From Nannocystis bainbridge (GTDB taxonomy: Bacteria > Myxococcota_A > Polyangia > Nannocystales > Nannocystaceae), in contig NZ_JAQNDL010000001.1 of NCBI RefSeq assembly GCF_028368995.1, positions 2,444,001-2,508,000 on the forward strand: a DNA stretch of 64,000 bases, written 5' to 3'. The notes beneath the pieces were generated by a model that was given only the letters and a program-made list of their open reading frames with translations, made no database searches and was not told the origin of the DNA. Shown one piece after another: positions 29,585-40,045 of the stretch; positions within the stretch are counted from its first letter, which is position 1; each line of letters opens with the position of its first letter. Made by a program: the position numbers and the translations under genes.

Positions 29585-29731
29585 GACTCCGCTCCTGCTG
29601 CCCGCCGAGGCGAGCTACGAGAACCCATCATACGAACATTCCCCGCGGGCACGCGTGGCGAGATGCACGCTCTTTCCGATTTTTCGCTAAACTCTGGGTC
29701 CACCCCGGACAATGTAGGATAAATCGTACCC

Positions 29732-30349
29732 ATGACTACCCTACAGCCTTCGACCGCGCCGCGAGCCCTTCGGGGCCTCCGCCATGCGCGCTGGACCGTT
29801 GTTTGGATGTTGCTGGGGACTGCGCTGCACGTCCCTGGCTGTGCCACCTCACGCCTGGAGGCGGCGCGATCTCCCGCCGGGGCGGCCGCGGAGCCAGGCG
29901 GCGGCGAGGCCTGCGAACGCTGGCCTTCGGGGCAGCGCGACCAGATCGCGGCGGTCCAGCCGCACGTGCAGTCGGCCGCGCGCAAGCACAAGCTCGACCC
30001 GCGGCTCATCAACGCGGTGATCTGGGTCGAGAGCAAGTTCAACGCCCGCGCGCGCGGCCCGGGCGGCACGCAGGGGCTCATGCAGCTGATGCCGTCGACC
30101 GCGCGCGAGCTGGCGAGCAGCCTCGGCGAGCGCTCGCGCCCGCTCGACGCCGGCTTCAACGTGCGCGCCGGCAGCCTCTATCTGGCGCGGATGATCCGCA
30201 AGTTCGACGGCAGCACCGAGCTCGGGCTGGCCGCCTACCACGGCGGCCCGGGGCACGTGCTCAAGTGGCGCAAGGCCGGCCGGCGCGGCGTGCCCGAGGG
30301 CAGCAAGAAGTACGTCGAGAAGATCCTCGCGGCCAAGAAGATGTTCTGA
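29732..30349 (+). CDS. Lytic transglycosylase lipoprotein (SLT family)
   Basis: 205 residues. An N-terminal hydrophobic segment ends in a possible lipobox (HVPGC), then an SLT domain. The catalytic Glu is in VIWVESKFN, with GLMQLMPSTA and AAYHGGPGHV as the other hallmarks. It would cleave peptidoglycan glycan strands to 1,6-anhydro products in the periplasm. A TAGGAT box at 29715-29720 ends 11 nt before the ATG, implying a short leader. It is divergent from the protease-like gene and convergent with the ABC-F gene. Confidence 0.9.
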   Translation: MTTLQPSTAPRALRGLRHARWTVVWMLLGTALHVPGCATSRLEAARSPAGAAAEPGGGEACERWPSGQRDQIAAVQPHVQSAARKHKLDPRLINAVIWVESKFNARARGPGGTQGLMQLMPSTARELASSLGERSRPLDAGFNVRAGSLYLARMIRKFDGSTELGLAAYHGGPGHVLKWRKAGRRGVPEGSKKYVEKILAAKKMF

Positions 30350-30351
30350 GG

Positions 30352-30436
30352 GCCCTGCCCTCACGGACAGGACCCTCAGGACAGGGCGGTTACGACATAT
30401 CCGCGAGAACATGTCCACAAGGACATGTCGCGGCAG
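30352..30436. repeat. Palindromic repeat cluster between convergent genes
   Basis: It starts just after the transglycosylase stop with CCCTGCCCTCACGGACAGG and CCTCAGGACAGGG, which can pair. A perfect unit ACATGTCC-ACAA-GGACATGT (30409-30428) follows. It ends close to the ABC-F stop codon. Confidence 0.85.
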
Positions 30437-30445
30437 ACAGCCGGC

Positions 30446-32053
<1,608 letters not shown>

Positions 32054-32162
32054 CGCTGGCTTCCTCGCAAATAACCTCGTTCAGGGCCGCGCTCCGATCG
32101 ACGACGATCGCAAAGCGCGAAGGGCCCCGAGGCCGCACGCCGCTTGCCGGGCGCGCCGGTGC

Positions 32163-32837
32163 GTGGTTAGCTTGCGGGACTTGCACCGGCAACGCCCAAT
32201 CCTCCTCGCCGTGAGCCTCGTCGCGGTGGTGGTGTGGGCGGTTCCTCACGAAGTGCAAGCCTGCAGCTGCATGCCGCCGCCCGCGCCCACGGTCGCCCGC
32301 GACCAGGCCGAGGCAGTGTTCGAAGCCCGCGTCGAGGCGGTGCAGACCTCCGACTCGAACGGGATGGTCCGCTACGGGCTGGCGGTCCAGCGGGTGTTCA
32401 AGGGCGACCTGCCCGCGTCGACGACGGTCGTGACCCGCTCCAGCAGCGCCGCCTGCGGCCGCAGCTTCGTGGTCGGCAAGAGCTACCTGCTCTACGCCCA
32501 CCGCACGCCGGAGGGCGATCTCGGCGACACGATGTGCTCGCGCACCCGCCAGATGGGCACGGCGGACGAAGATCTCGCAGCCCTGGGCGCCGGCACCCCG
32601 CCCCCCGCCCCGGCCGCGCCCGAGAGCCAAAGCCGCGAGCCACCACGGATCGAGCCCCCGGCCGCCCCGCCAGCCCTCGGCGCCCCGGCGCCCACCACCC
32701 GGCAAGGCTGCGACCTGGCCGGCAGCGGGCCCGCCGGCCTCGCCAGCCTGGTCCTGCTCGCGCTCCGCCGTCGTCGCCGCGCCGCGACGTGCGTGAGCCC
32801 GCACCCGCAGGGCCCTGTCAGCGAGCCCGGAGCCTGA
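32163..32837 (+). CDS. Secreted NTR/TIMP-like protein with MYXO-CTERM-like tail
   Basis: About 224 residues. An N-terminal hydrophobic signal ends before CSCMPPPAP, the Cys-x-Cys start typical of netrin/TIMP-like domains in bacteria. The body (VFEARVEAVQT...VFKGDLPAST...CGRSFVVGKSYLLYA) fits that fold. A Pro/Ala linker leads to QGCDLAGSGPAG, a short hydrophobic segment and an Arg run, resembling a MYXO-CTERM sorting signal. The GTG at 32163 was chosen; GTG 32211 would give a shorter signal. Function unknown; TIMP-like domains can inhibit metalloproteases, but this is not established here. Confidence 0.72.
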   Translation: MVSLRDLHRQRPILLAVSLVAVVVWAVPHEVQACSCMPPPAPTVARDQAEAVFEARVEAVQTSDSNGMVRYGLAVQRVFKGDLPASTTVVTRSSSAACGRSFVVGKSYLLYAHRTPEGDLGDTMCSRTRQMGTADEDLAALGAGTPPPAPAAPESQSREPPRIEPPAAPPALGAPAPTTRQGCDLAGSGPAGLASLVLLALRRRRRAATCVSPHPQGPVSEPGA

Positions 32838-32937
32838 TAGCCTCCGCGCCCGTCTGGGCGGCATGCCTGGAGCCACCACGACCGTCGCCGACGGCCGGGA
32901 TTCCGTGCATGCTTGCGCCAGCCTGGAGACCGCCCTG

Positions 32938-34575
32938 ATGTCCTTTGGCCTGTTCCGCGTCCCCGAACCCGTCAACGAACCCGTGCGCTCGTACGCGCCC
33001 GACACGCCGGAACGCGCCTCGCTCAAGGCCACCTACGCCGATCTCGCCGCCAAGAAGTTCGACGTGCCCCTGTGGATCGGCGGCAAGGCGGTCCGCACCG
33101 GCAACATCAGCCCGATCGTCTGCCCGCACCAGCGCAAGGCGGAGCTCGGCGGGTTCCACCAGGCCGGCTCGCGCGAGGTCGGCGACGCCATCGTCGCCGC
33201 GCAGGCCGCCCGCGCCGACTGGGCGGCGATGCCGTGGGACCAGCGGGCCGCGATCTTCCTGCGCGCCGCGGCGCTGCTGCGCGGGCCGTTCCGCGACAAG
33301 CTCAACGCGGCGACGATGCTGAACCAGTCGAAGACGGCGCACCAGGCCGAGATCGACGCGGCCTGCGAGCTCATCGATTTCTTCCACTTCAACGTCCAAT
33401 TCCTGACGCAGCTGTACGGCGAGCAGCCGATCTCGTCGCCAGGCACGTGGAACCGCGTCGAGTACCGCCCGCTCGACGGCTTCGTGTTCGCGGTGACGCC
33501 GTTCAACTTCACGTCGATCGCCGGCAACCTGCCGACGGCGCCGGCGCTGTGCGGCAACACGGTGGTGTGGAAGCCGGCCTCGACGGCGGTGCTGTCGGGC
33601 TCGGTCATCATGGAGCTGCTGCAGGCCGCCGGCCTGCCCCCGGGCGTCATCAACTTCGTGCCCGGCCCGCCCGCCGCCGTCGGCGAGCAGGTGCTGGCCC
33701 ACCGCGACCTGGCCGGCGTCCACTTCACCGGCTCGACCCCGGTGTTCAAGCAGATGTGGCGGTCGATCGGCAACAACATCGACAACTACGTCAGCTATCC
33801 GCGCCTGGTCGGAGAGACAGGTGGCAAGGACTTCGTGTTCGCCCACCCGAGCGCCGACGTGCAGTCGCTGGCGCACAACCTGCTGCGCGGCGCCTTCGAG
33901 TACCAGGGCCAGAAGTGCTCGGCCGCCTCGCGCGCGTACATCCCCGACAACCTGTGGCCGCAGGTGCGGGAGATCCTGGCCGACGGGGTCGCCAGCATCA
34001 AGGTCGGCGACGTCAGCGACTTCACCAACTTCATGGGCGCGGTGATCGACGCCCGCGCCTACGCCAAGCTGCGCGAGGCGATCGAGGAGGCGCGCAGCCG
34101 CCAGGGCGGGCGCGTCGCCGAGGTCATCGGCGGCGAGAGCGACGACAAGCACGGCTTCTTCATCCGCCCGGCGATCATCGCCGGGGTCGAGCCGGAGTAC
34201 CGGACGATGAAGGAGGAGCTGTTCGGGCCGGTGCTCACGGTGCACATCTACCCGCAGGCCCGCTTCGAGGAGACGCTGGGGCTGTGCGAGCGCGGCAGCG
34301 AGTACGCGCTGACCGGCGCCATCTTCGCAGAGAACCGGGGGGCGATCGTCGAGGCGACCGAGACGCTGCGCCACGCGGCCGGCAACTTCTACGTCAACGA
34401 CAAGCCGACCGGCGCGGTGGTCGGCCAGCAGCCGTTCGGCGGCAGTCGGGCCAGCGGCACCAACGACAAGGCGGGCAGCCTGCTGAACCTGATGCGGTGG
34501 ATCTCGCCGCGTACGATCAAGGAGACGTTCACGCCGCTCCGGGACTACCGCTACCCGTTCATGGACGCCGGCTAG
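32938..34575 (+). CDS. pruA: L-glutamate gamma-semialdehyde (P5C) dehydrogenase
   Basis: 545 residues, the length of stand-alone delta-1-pyrroline-5-carboxylate dehydrogenases, which oxidise glutamate semialdehyde to glutamate in proline catabolism. Catalytic Glu293 (VGETGGKDF) and Cys327 (YQGQKCSAASRAYI) are present, with FAVTPFNFTSIAGNLP at the cofactor site and PFGGSRASGTNDKAG near the end. The start at 32938 (MSFGLFRVPEP) matches the usual N-terminus. An upstream ATG at 32863 gives an unrelated leader. A TAGCCT box lies at 32838-32843. No proline dehydrogenase gene is nearby. Confidence 0.95.
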   Translation: MSFGLFRVPEPVNEPVRSYAPDTPERASLKATYADLAAKKFDVPLWIGGKAVRTGNISPIVCPHQRKAELGGFHQAGSREVGDAIVAAQAARADWAAMPWDQRAAIFLRAAALLRGPFRDKLNAATMLNQSKTAHQAEIDAACELIDFFHFNVQFLTQLYGEQPISSPGTWNRVEYRPLDGFVFAVTPFNFTSIAGNLPTAPALCGNTVVWKPASTAVLSGSVIMELLQAAGLPPGVINFVPGPPAAVGEQVLAHRDLAGVHFTGSTPVFKQMWRSIGNNIDNYVSYPRLVGETGGKDFVFAHPSADVQSLAHNLLRGAFEYQGQKCSAASRAYIPDNLWPQVREILADGVASIKVGDVSDFTNFMGAVIDARAYAKLREAIEEARSRQGGRVAEVIGGESDDKHGFFIRPAIIAGVEPEYRTMKEELFGPVLTVHIYPQARFEETLGLCERGSEYALTGAIFAENRGAIVEATETLRHAAGNFYVNDKPTGAVVGQQPFGGSRASGTNDKAGSLLNLMRWISPRTIKETFTPLRDYRYPFMDAG

Positions 34576-34655
34576 CGGCCCGTCCTCGGGGGGGCGCGCA
34601 ACTGCGCCTCGACTTCGACTACCTTCGCCCGTAAGCCAAGTCCCGAGGACCCCCC

Positions 34656-34943
34656 ATGCGACACGTCATCCTCCCCGCCTGCGCGTCCCTCGTCCTGCTC
34701 TTTGGGGCATGTTCCAACGGCAAGGCGACGGAGGCCGAGTGTGCCGAGTTCGCGGCTCACTTCGAGGCGCTGATGGCGGGCGGGCCGACCTCGGTCGAGG
34801 TCGCCAAGACCACGCAGCTGGCCAAGAACATGGCGCAGGAGCTCCACGCCCGGTGCCTGAGCGAGGGCACCGCCGCCGAGGTCCGCTGCGCGCTGGCGGC
34901 CGAGTCGATGGAGGCGCTGCAGCGCTGCGGCGCCCCCACGTGA
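34656..34943 (+). CDS. Small lipoprotein, hypothetical
   Basis: 95 residues: signal peptide with lipobox FGAC (about residue 19), then a helical domain with three further cysteines. I do not recognise it. The DNA at the lipobox (TTTGGGGCATGTTCC) resembles the dispersed palindrome half-site. It ends 7 bp before the MOSC gene and probably shares its transcript. Confidence 0.75.
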   Translation: MRHVILPACASLVLLFGACSNGKATEAECAEFAAHFEALMAGGPTSVEVAKTTQLAKNMAQELHARCLSEGTAAEVRCALAAESMEALQRCGAPT

Positions 34944-34950
34944 GGCGGCG

Positions 34951-35436
34951 ATGAGCGATCGAGACGGGGTCGTCGTCGGCGTCCACGTGAACCCCGCCGG
35001 CGGGGTGCCGAAGTTCGCCGTCGGCCTCGCGCTCGTCACGGTCAGCGGCGTCGCCGGCGATCGCCAGCTCGACCTCAGGTACCACGGCGGCCCCGACCGC
35101 GCGGTCTGCCTGTTCGCGCGCGAGCGCATCGATGCGCTGATCGCCGAGGGCCACCCGATCGCGCCGGGCACCACCGGCGAGAACCTCACGATCGCGGGCA
35201 TCGACTGGGCCCGCCTCGGTGCCGGCGACCGCCTCGTCGTCGGCGACGACGTCCTGCTCGAGATCACCGGCCCCGCCCCGCCCTGCAGCACGATCGCCGG
35301 CTCGTTCACCCGCGGCGAGTTCAAGCGGATCTCCGACAAGCTGCACCCCGGCTGGAGCCGCCTCTACGCCCGCGTGCTGCGCGAGGGCGTGGTCCGCGAG
35401 CGCGCCCCGGTCCGCCTGCTCGGGCAGGCCTCCTAG
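34951..35436 (+). CDS. MOSC-domain protein
   Basis: 161 residues forming a single MOSC domain, the fold found at the C-terminus of molybdenum-cofactor sulfurases and in YiiM-like proteins. Visible marks are GVAGDRQLDLRYHGGPDRAVCLF, GTTGENLTI and the late Cys in GPAPPCSTI expected to bind sulfur or cofactor. The homologous families bind molybdopterin and reduce N-hydroxylated bases. There is no partner domain, and no molybdenum-cofactor genes are nearby. Confidence 0.88.
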   Translation: MSDRDGVVVGVHVNPAGGVPKFAVGLALVTVSGVAGDRQLDLRYHGGPDRAVCLFARERIDALIAEGHPIAPGTTGENLTIAGIDWARLGAGDRLVVGDDVLLEITGPAPPCSTIAGSFTRGEFKRISDKLHPGWSRLYARVLREGVVRERAPVRLLGQAS

Positions 35437-35488
35437 GCCGCGGCGCCTCGGCTGCGCAGGATCCGGCCGCCCGCCTCTGCGCGCCTGT

Positions 35489-35570
35489 CGAATCGGACAT
35501 GCCCAAAAGAACATGTCGATTCGGACATGCGCGAAGGGGCATGCCCTCGCGGACATGCCCCTGCGGACAG
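35489..35570. repeat. Palindromic repeat cluster between MOSC gene and dnaJ
   Basis: Unit 1: CGAATCGGACATG (35489-35501) pairs with CATGTCGATTCG (35512-35523) with one bulge. Unit 2: GGGGCATG (35536-35543) pairs with CATGCCCC (35554-35561). Additional half-sites end next to the dnaJ stop. Convergent spacer. Confidence 0.85.
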
Positions 35571-35583
35571 CAGCGAGCTGGGC

Positions 35584-36702
35584 TCAGCAGCCGCGCTTGC
35601 GCTTGCGCAGGCTGCTGAAAAAGCCCTTCTTCGGCTCGGAGACCGACTCGCCACTGAGCTCGGCGAGCTCGCGCAGGAGGTCCTCCTGGTCGCCCGACAG
35701 CTTGGTGGGGACGGTGACCTCGACGTGGATGTGGTGGTCGCCGAAGCCGCGGCCGCCGATCACCGGAACGCCCTTGCCCTTGCGGCTGATGACGTGGTTC
35801 GGCTGGGTGCCCGCCTCGAGCTCGAGGTCGATGTCGCCGGCGAGGGTCGCGGCCTTGATGGTGCAGCCGAGCGCCGCCTGGACCATCGAGATCGTGACCT
35901 TCGAGTGGACGTCGTACTCGTCGCGCTGGAACCGTTCGTCGGGCTGGACGGCGACCTCGACGTAGAGGTTTCCGGCCGGGCCGCCCTTGGCGCCGGCCAT
36001 GCCGCGCCCGGGGATCCGCAAGGTCTGGCCGTCGTCGACGCCGGCGGGGATGTTGACCTTGAGGGTCGCCTCGCGCTGGACCGCGCCGGTGCCCGAGCAG
36101 GTCTTGCACGGCGACGTGATCATCTGCCCCTGGCCCTGGCAGCGCGGGCAGGTGGTCTGGATGGTGAAGAAGCCCTGGCGGTGGATCACCTGGCCGTGGC
36201 CGTTGCACTGGCTGCACTGCTGCGGCTTGGTGCCGGGCGCCGCGCCGCTGCCATGGCAGTCGTCGCAGGCCTCCCGGCGCTGCACCGTGAGCTCGCGCTC
36301 GACCCCGGCGACGGCCTCGGCGAACGGGATGACCACGCGGGTCTTGAGGTCTCCGCCGCGCTGCGGACCGTCGCGGCGGCCGTTGAACCCGAGGTTGCCG
36401 AACAGGTCGCCGAACAGGTCGCTGAAGCGGCTGAAGATCTCGTCGGTGCCCTGGAAGCCGGAGAAGCCGGCGCGCGACGGGCCCTCGTGTCCGTATTGAT
36501 CGTAGAGCCGACGCTTGTCGTCGTCGCTCAGGACCTCGAACGCCTCGGCCGCCTCCTTGAACTTCTCCTCGGCCTCGGGATTGCCGGGGTTGCGGTCGGG
36601 ATGCCACTGCATCGCCGCCTTGCGATAGGCGCGCTTGATGTCAGGCGCGGGGGCCGTTCGTTCGACCCCGAGAATCTCATAGTAATCGCGTTTTGCGGGC
36701 AC
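35584..36702 (-). CDS. dnaJ: Chaperone protein DnaJ (type I Hsp40)
   Basis: About 372 residues. The J domain has HPD ([10 protein letters not shown]), then a Gly/Phe-rich region, then four zinc-binding repeats: [24 protein letters not shown] and CKTCSGTG. The substrate-binding C-terminal domains and a Lys/Arg-rich tail follow. The GTG at 36702 ([15 protein letters not shown]) gives the standard length; the frame stays open upstream by chance. It stimulates DnaK ATPase in protein folding. No dnaK or grpE is adjacent. Confidence 0.95.
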   Translation of the reverse strand: MPAKRDYYEILGVERTAPAPDIKRAYRKAAMQWHPDRNPGNPEAEEKFKEAAEAFEVLSDDDKRRLYDQYGHEGPSRAGFSGFQGTDEIFSRFSDLFGDLFGNLGFNGRRDGPQRGGDLKTRVVIPFAEAVAGVERELTVQRREACDDCHGSGAAPGTKPQQCSQCNGHGQVIHRQGFFTIQTTCPRCQGQGQMITSPCKTCSGTGAVQREATLKVNIPAGVDDGQTLRIPGRGMAGAKGGPAGNLYVEVAVQPDERFQRDEYDVHSKVTISMVQAALGCTIKAATLAGDIDLELEAGTQPNHVISRKGKGVPVIGGRGFGDHHIHVEVTVPTKLSGDQEDLLRELAELSGESVSEPKKGFFSSLRKRKRGC

Positions 36703-36851
36703 CGCGCGCGAGAAGCTAAACACCTGCGTCCTCGCTGTCAACGACGGCTCCCCCGAGTCGGCACTGGCCGCCGTGCGGACCGCCACGCGCTCAGCGGAGC
36801 GCGCGCGGCGATGACGCTTGTGGTAGCGTGCGCGCCCGAGGACACTGCCCG

Positions 36852-37481
36852 ATGCACAAGATTGCTCCCATCCGCGCGCTCGTGGCGACCGCCTGCGCAC
36901 TCCCGATCCTCGCTGCCGGGTGCCAGGAAGAGCCGCTCCCGCTGTTCGACGAGCAGGGCACCTGGGTGCTCTCGCTGTTCAGCCTCGAAGACGGCGACCC
37001 CATCAGCGACTTCGGCTCTGGCCTGCGCCAGGAGAAGTACATGATCTTCTACGACAAGGACGCGAAGGTCGTGGCCACGGCGGCGTGCAGCGACTCGATG
37101 GGGGAGCAGGGCGTCAAGGCCAGCCAGTGCGACCTGTCGGGGGAGCAGGGCTACGCCTGTCGCTGCTTCAACTACGAGTTCGACGAGACGCGGATGACCT
37201 GGACCGAGTTCGTGCCCAAGGGCCAGCCGAAGCCGCCGGAGCCGGGCGAGGAGGACATCGCCAACGGCGCGGTGCCGCCGGACCAGGGGGTCCGGATCCA
37301 GCTCGAAGAGTACAGCCCCGACACGTACAACGACACCTGGCGCTACACCCCGCTCCCGTTCGGCGTGTTCGACAGCAACGGCGTGACCTCGCAGTACGTG
37401 TTCCAGGGCCGCAGCGAGGCCTCGTTCGACGGGACCGGCTGCCGGAAGGTGTGCGGCATCGCCGGCGAGCCGGCGATGTGA
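36852..37481 (+). CDS. Lipoprotein, hypothetical
   Basis: About 209 residues. The signal peptide has lipobox LAAGC, followed by a mixed alpha/beta region with seven more cysteines including CRCFNYEFD and CRKVCG near the end. I do not recognise the family. The start at 36852 was chosen because GAGGA lies about 10 nt upstream; a TAGCGT box stands at 36824-36829. It is directly upstream of the tRNA-Sec gene and on the same strand. Confidence 0.75.
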   Translation: MHKIAPIRALVATACALPILAAGCQEEPLPLFDEQGTWVLSLFSLEDGDPISDFGSGLRQEKYMIFYDKDAKVVATAACSDSMGEQGVKASQCDLSGEQGYACRCFNYEFDETRMTWTEFVPKGQPKPPEPGEEDIANGAVPPDQGVRIQLEEYSPDTYNDTWRYTPLPFGVFDSNGVTSQYVFQGRSEASFDGTGCRKVCGIAGEPAM

Positions 37482-37492
37482 CGCGCACGCCG

Positions 37493-37521
37493 TTCCCACG
37501 CCGGGGCGCTTCCGCTATCCT
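37493..37521 (+). promoter_or_regulatory. Promoter of the tRNA-Sec gene
   Basis: TTCCCA, a 17-nt spacer, then TATCCT ending 7 nt before the first base of the mature tRNA. Spacing is ideal for the housekeeping sigma factor, although the -35 matches TTGACA at only four positions. Confidence 0.55.
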
Positions 37522-37528
37522 CGCCCGC

Positions 37529-37623
37529 GGAGGCGCTCGGCTCGCTGGTGCGGCCCCCGGTCTTCAACACCGGAGTGGGGTGCGAGGAGCGCCCTGGGCA
37601 GGTTCGATTCCTGTGCGCCTCCG
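37529..37623 (+). tRNA. selC: tRNA-Sec (anticodon UCA)
   Basis: Selenocysteine tRNA of about 95 nt. An 8-bp acceptor stem GGAGGCGC (37529-37536) pairs with GCGCCTCC (37615-37622), one pair longer than ordinary tRNAs. The anticodon stem CCGGT/ACCGG encloses the loop CTTCAAC with anticodon TCA at 37564-37566. A long variable arm (GGGTGC...GCGCCC) and T arm GCAGG-TTCGATT-CCTGT follow. These features match bacterial selC. The discriminator is G; CCA is not encoded. It reads UGA as selenocysteine together with SelA, SelB and SelD, which are not in the window. A membrane-protein gene begins 19 bp downstream and may be co-transcribed. Confidence 0.96.
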
Positions 37624-37642
37624 ATCTCCTCGGCCCTGACGC

Positions 37643-39943
37643 ATGTTCGACCCCACCTCCGGCCTGCTCGCGCTCCTCGTCGCCGTCTTCGCGTCCGCCG
37701 GCCTGCTGGTCGCCGTCTTCGGGCGCGCGCCGCAGCTCCGCGGTCTGGCCCAGGCGCTCCGCCCCAGCCGCGCGCGGCGCCGGTTGTTCGCCGGCGCCGG
37801 CCTCGGCGCCATCGTCGGGGCCGCGTTCGCGCTGGCCGCCGGAGGGCCCGGCGCGATCGCCTGGTGGTGGCTGGCCGGGCTGCTCGGCGGCGGGCTCCAC
37901 TGGGCCGAGGCCCGTCTCGGCGCCGCCGAGCGCGTCGATGACATGTCCCGAGGTTCCGGTCGCTTCGGACATGTCCTGAAGTTCATGTCCGCTTGCGCAG
38001 GACTGGCCGCCGCCCTCGCCGCAGGCGGGCTGTTGCTCGCCCAGCAGGGCGCCGAAGTGCTGCGCGACTCGCTCGGCCTGGCGCCGTGGGCGGCCGGGCC
38101 GGTGCTGGCCGGGCTGCTGCTCGCGTTGGCGCTGCTCGCCCGCCGTCGCCCCGGCGGCGACGACCTCGCCGGCCTCGGCGCCCTCGCCGGCTTCGCCTTG
38201 CTGGCGTGGACCGGGGTGGCGCTGGCCGCCCTGCTCGCCGCCCCGGGCGCGCTCGCGGCTGGTCTTTCGGCCATGGTCGAAGGGGCATGGTCGGGCGAGG
38301 CCGCGCTGGCCGGCGCGCTCGCGGCCGCGGGTCAAGCTGTCCTTTGGAGCAGCTTCGCCGCGGGCATCGGCGGCGCGGCCGACGGCGACCCGTCCGAGCC
38401 GGCCGAGCGGGTGGTCGGCGTCGCGCCGATCACGGCCGCGGTGGCCACCCTCGCCGGTCTGCTGGTGCTCGCGGGCGGCGACCCGCGCGCGCCGATCGTC
38501 GCCGCCGAGGCGAGCGCGCTGCCCGGCGCGCCCGCTGGCACGGTCGCGCTCGAGCGGTACATCGGCGTCGGCCTGCAGCCGAGCGACTACGGCCAGACCG
38601 TCGTGCTCGCCGGCGACCTCGGCCTCACGCCGGGCAAGCGCTACGAGGTCGTGCTGCGCGCCGACCCGCGCGGGCATCGGGCCGGCGAGGTCATCGCCGG
38701 CGACAACCTGGTGGTGGTGCCGACCTACGCCGTCGCGGCCGACGTCGACAGCGTCATCCTGCGCGACAAGGACCCGGCGCGCGCCGGCAACCCCGGCTTC
38801 GACGTCCACATCGCCTGCACCCGCGAGCGCGTGAAGACCCGCGTCGGCGAGTTCTACAAGCTGCGCCCGCGCGACCCCAACATCAACCTTTTCCAGTTGA
38901 TGCGGGCGCGCGACCTCGACGGGCCGTACGTGCGGCTGCGCGACTATCACTTCGTCGCCAGCGTCCGCCCCGCCGTCGCCCTCGGCAGCAACGAGACGCG
39001 TCACCTTCTTTACGAGGAGCCGCGCCCGGACGACGCGCCGGCCGACCCCACGCTGCGCGAGCTGATCACGCTCGGCTTCGCCGGCCCCTACCTCGATCCG
39101 GGCGGCGCGACCGAAGCGCCTCCGTTCGCCCTCGCCGCCGCGCCCGGGGCCGCGCTGACGCTCGATCAGCGCGTGCACCTCCGCCTCGACGCGCCGGTGC
39201 GCGGCCTGGAACTCGGGTTCGTCAATCGCCTCGGCGAGCTCGAGGTGCCGCCGTGGGATCTGCTCGCGGGCGTTACTGACGCCGTGCTGCCCCACCGCGA
39301 CGACCCCGGGCTCGACGTGCACGTGCCGGTCCGCAGCCGCCTCGCGTTCGGCCGCTTGCGCTTCACCAGCGCCGACCCCGCGATCGTGTTCGCCGAGCTC
39401 TCCAAGTCGCATCCCGATCACGGCGCGCCGCGGCTGGTGCCGCCGAGCCATCGCTTCGCCGCCGAGGTGCGCGCGTCGACCCGCGTGCCCGCGCCGCGGC
39501 CCGACGGCCCGGTGTTAATTCCGCTTCACCGCGACCTGCATCCGACCGGCAATCCGGGCTACTCGCTTTACACGCCGCATCCGGCCGAGCTGCTGCTCGC
39601 GGGCATGCAGGCGCCGGTGCGCGACCAGTTCGGCGCCGCGCAGGTGCTGCCCGGGCTGCGCGCGGGACTCGGGCGGGCGGGCGACATCGCCGGCGGCCTG
39701 GTCCTCGGCGTCCTCACCCTCGCGGGCTTGATGTTCTGGCTGCGCCGGGGCCAGCGCTTCGCCGCGGGCTGCTTCGGCGGCGGTGAATTCGGGGTCGCGC
39801 TGGTGTTCCTCGTCTGCGTCTTCGCCGGTCCCGCGTGCGATCCGGCCGCGCTGCTGCGGCTCGCCGTGCCCGCGCTGGCGCTGGCCGCCGTGCTCGGACT
39901 CACCGTGATCCTCACCCGTCTGCAGCGGCTGCGGGGGCCTTGA
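37643..39943 (+). CDS. Polytopic membrane protein, AGCS-like with large loop insertion
   Basis: 766 residues. The N-terminal 300 residues form about eight membrane helices. Part of this (GAAFALAAGGPGAIAWWWLAGLLG followed by HWAEARLG) resembles the core of sodium:alanine/glycine symporters (AGCS). About 380 hydrophilic residues rich in beta-strand and Asp/Pro/Arg follow, then two or three membrane helices at the C-terminus. The large soluble part, probably extracytoplasmic, is not a domain I recognise. AGCS identity is tentative; transport may be lost. Two patches of the CDS (37940-37990 and 38262-38297) consist of palindromic-repeat sequence, translated as DDMSRGSGRFGHV and GLSAMVEGAW. Confidence 0.6.
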   Translation: MFDPTSGLLALLVAVFASAGLLVAVFGRAPQLRGLAQALRPSRARRRLFAGAGLGAIVGAAFALAAGGPGAIAWWWLAGLLGGGLHWAEARLGAAERVDDMSRGSGRFGHVLKFMSACAGLAAALAAGGLLLAQQGAEVLRDSLGLAPWAAGPVLAGLLLALALLARRRPGGDDLAGLGALAGFALLAWTGVALAALLAAPGALAAGLSAMVEGAWSGEAALAGALAAAGQAVLWSSFAAGIGGAADGDPSEPAERVVGVAPITAAVATLAGLLVLAGGDPRAPIVAAEASALPGAPAGTVALERYIGVGLQPSDYGQTVVLAGDLGLTPGKRYEVVLRADPRGHRAGEVIAGDNLVVVPTYAVAADVDSVILRDKDPARAGNPGFDVHIACTRERVKTRVGEFYKLRPRDPNINLFQLMRARDLDGPYVRLRDYHFVASVRPAVALGSNETRHLLYEEPRPDDAPADPTLRELITLGFAGPYLDPGGATEAPPFALAAAPGAALTLDQRVHLRLDAPVRGLELGFVNRLGELEVPPWDLLAGVTDAVLPHRDDPGLDVHVPVRSRLAFGRLRFTSADPAIVFAELSKSHPDHGAPRLVPPSHRFAAEVRASTRVPAPRPDGPVLIPLHRDLHPTGNPGYSLYTPHPAELLLAGMQAPVRDQFGAAQVLPGLRAGLGRAGDIAGGLVLGVLTLAGLMFWLRRGQRFAAGCFGGGEFGVALVFLVCVFAGPACDPAALLRLAVPALALAAVLGLTVILTRLQRLRGP
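37940..37990. repeat. Palindromic repeat inside membrane-protein CDS
   Basis: ACATGTCC (37941-37948) pairs with GGACATGT (37967-37974), with a second half CATGTCC after it. It lies in frame in the loop after the third predicted helix. A weaker copy (TTTCGGCCATGGTCGAAGGG) is at about 38268-38287. Confidence 0.75.
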
Positions 39944-40033
39944 GCGCCCGCGCGGGGCCGCTTCGCCACGGGGCCTTCATACGCTCTAGCACCGCGACAG
40001 AACGCCGCGCTTGTCGGGCCCGCGCGCGCCGGA

Positions 40034-40039
40034 TAGCGT
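40034..40039 (+). promoter_or_regulatory. -10-like box TAGCGT, leaderless start candidate
   Basis: TAGCGT ends exactly 6 nt before the ATG at 40046, the same spacing as TATCCT before the GTG at 549. There is no Shine-Dalgarno motif between. Suggests leaderless or near-leaderless transcription. Confidence 0.35.
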
Positions 40040-40045
40040 GTCCAT

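Noticed and set aside
32863-32937. Upstream start for the P5C dehydrogenase
   Set aside because: The added 25 residues do not resemble the family N-terminus, which begins at MSFGLFRVPEP.
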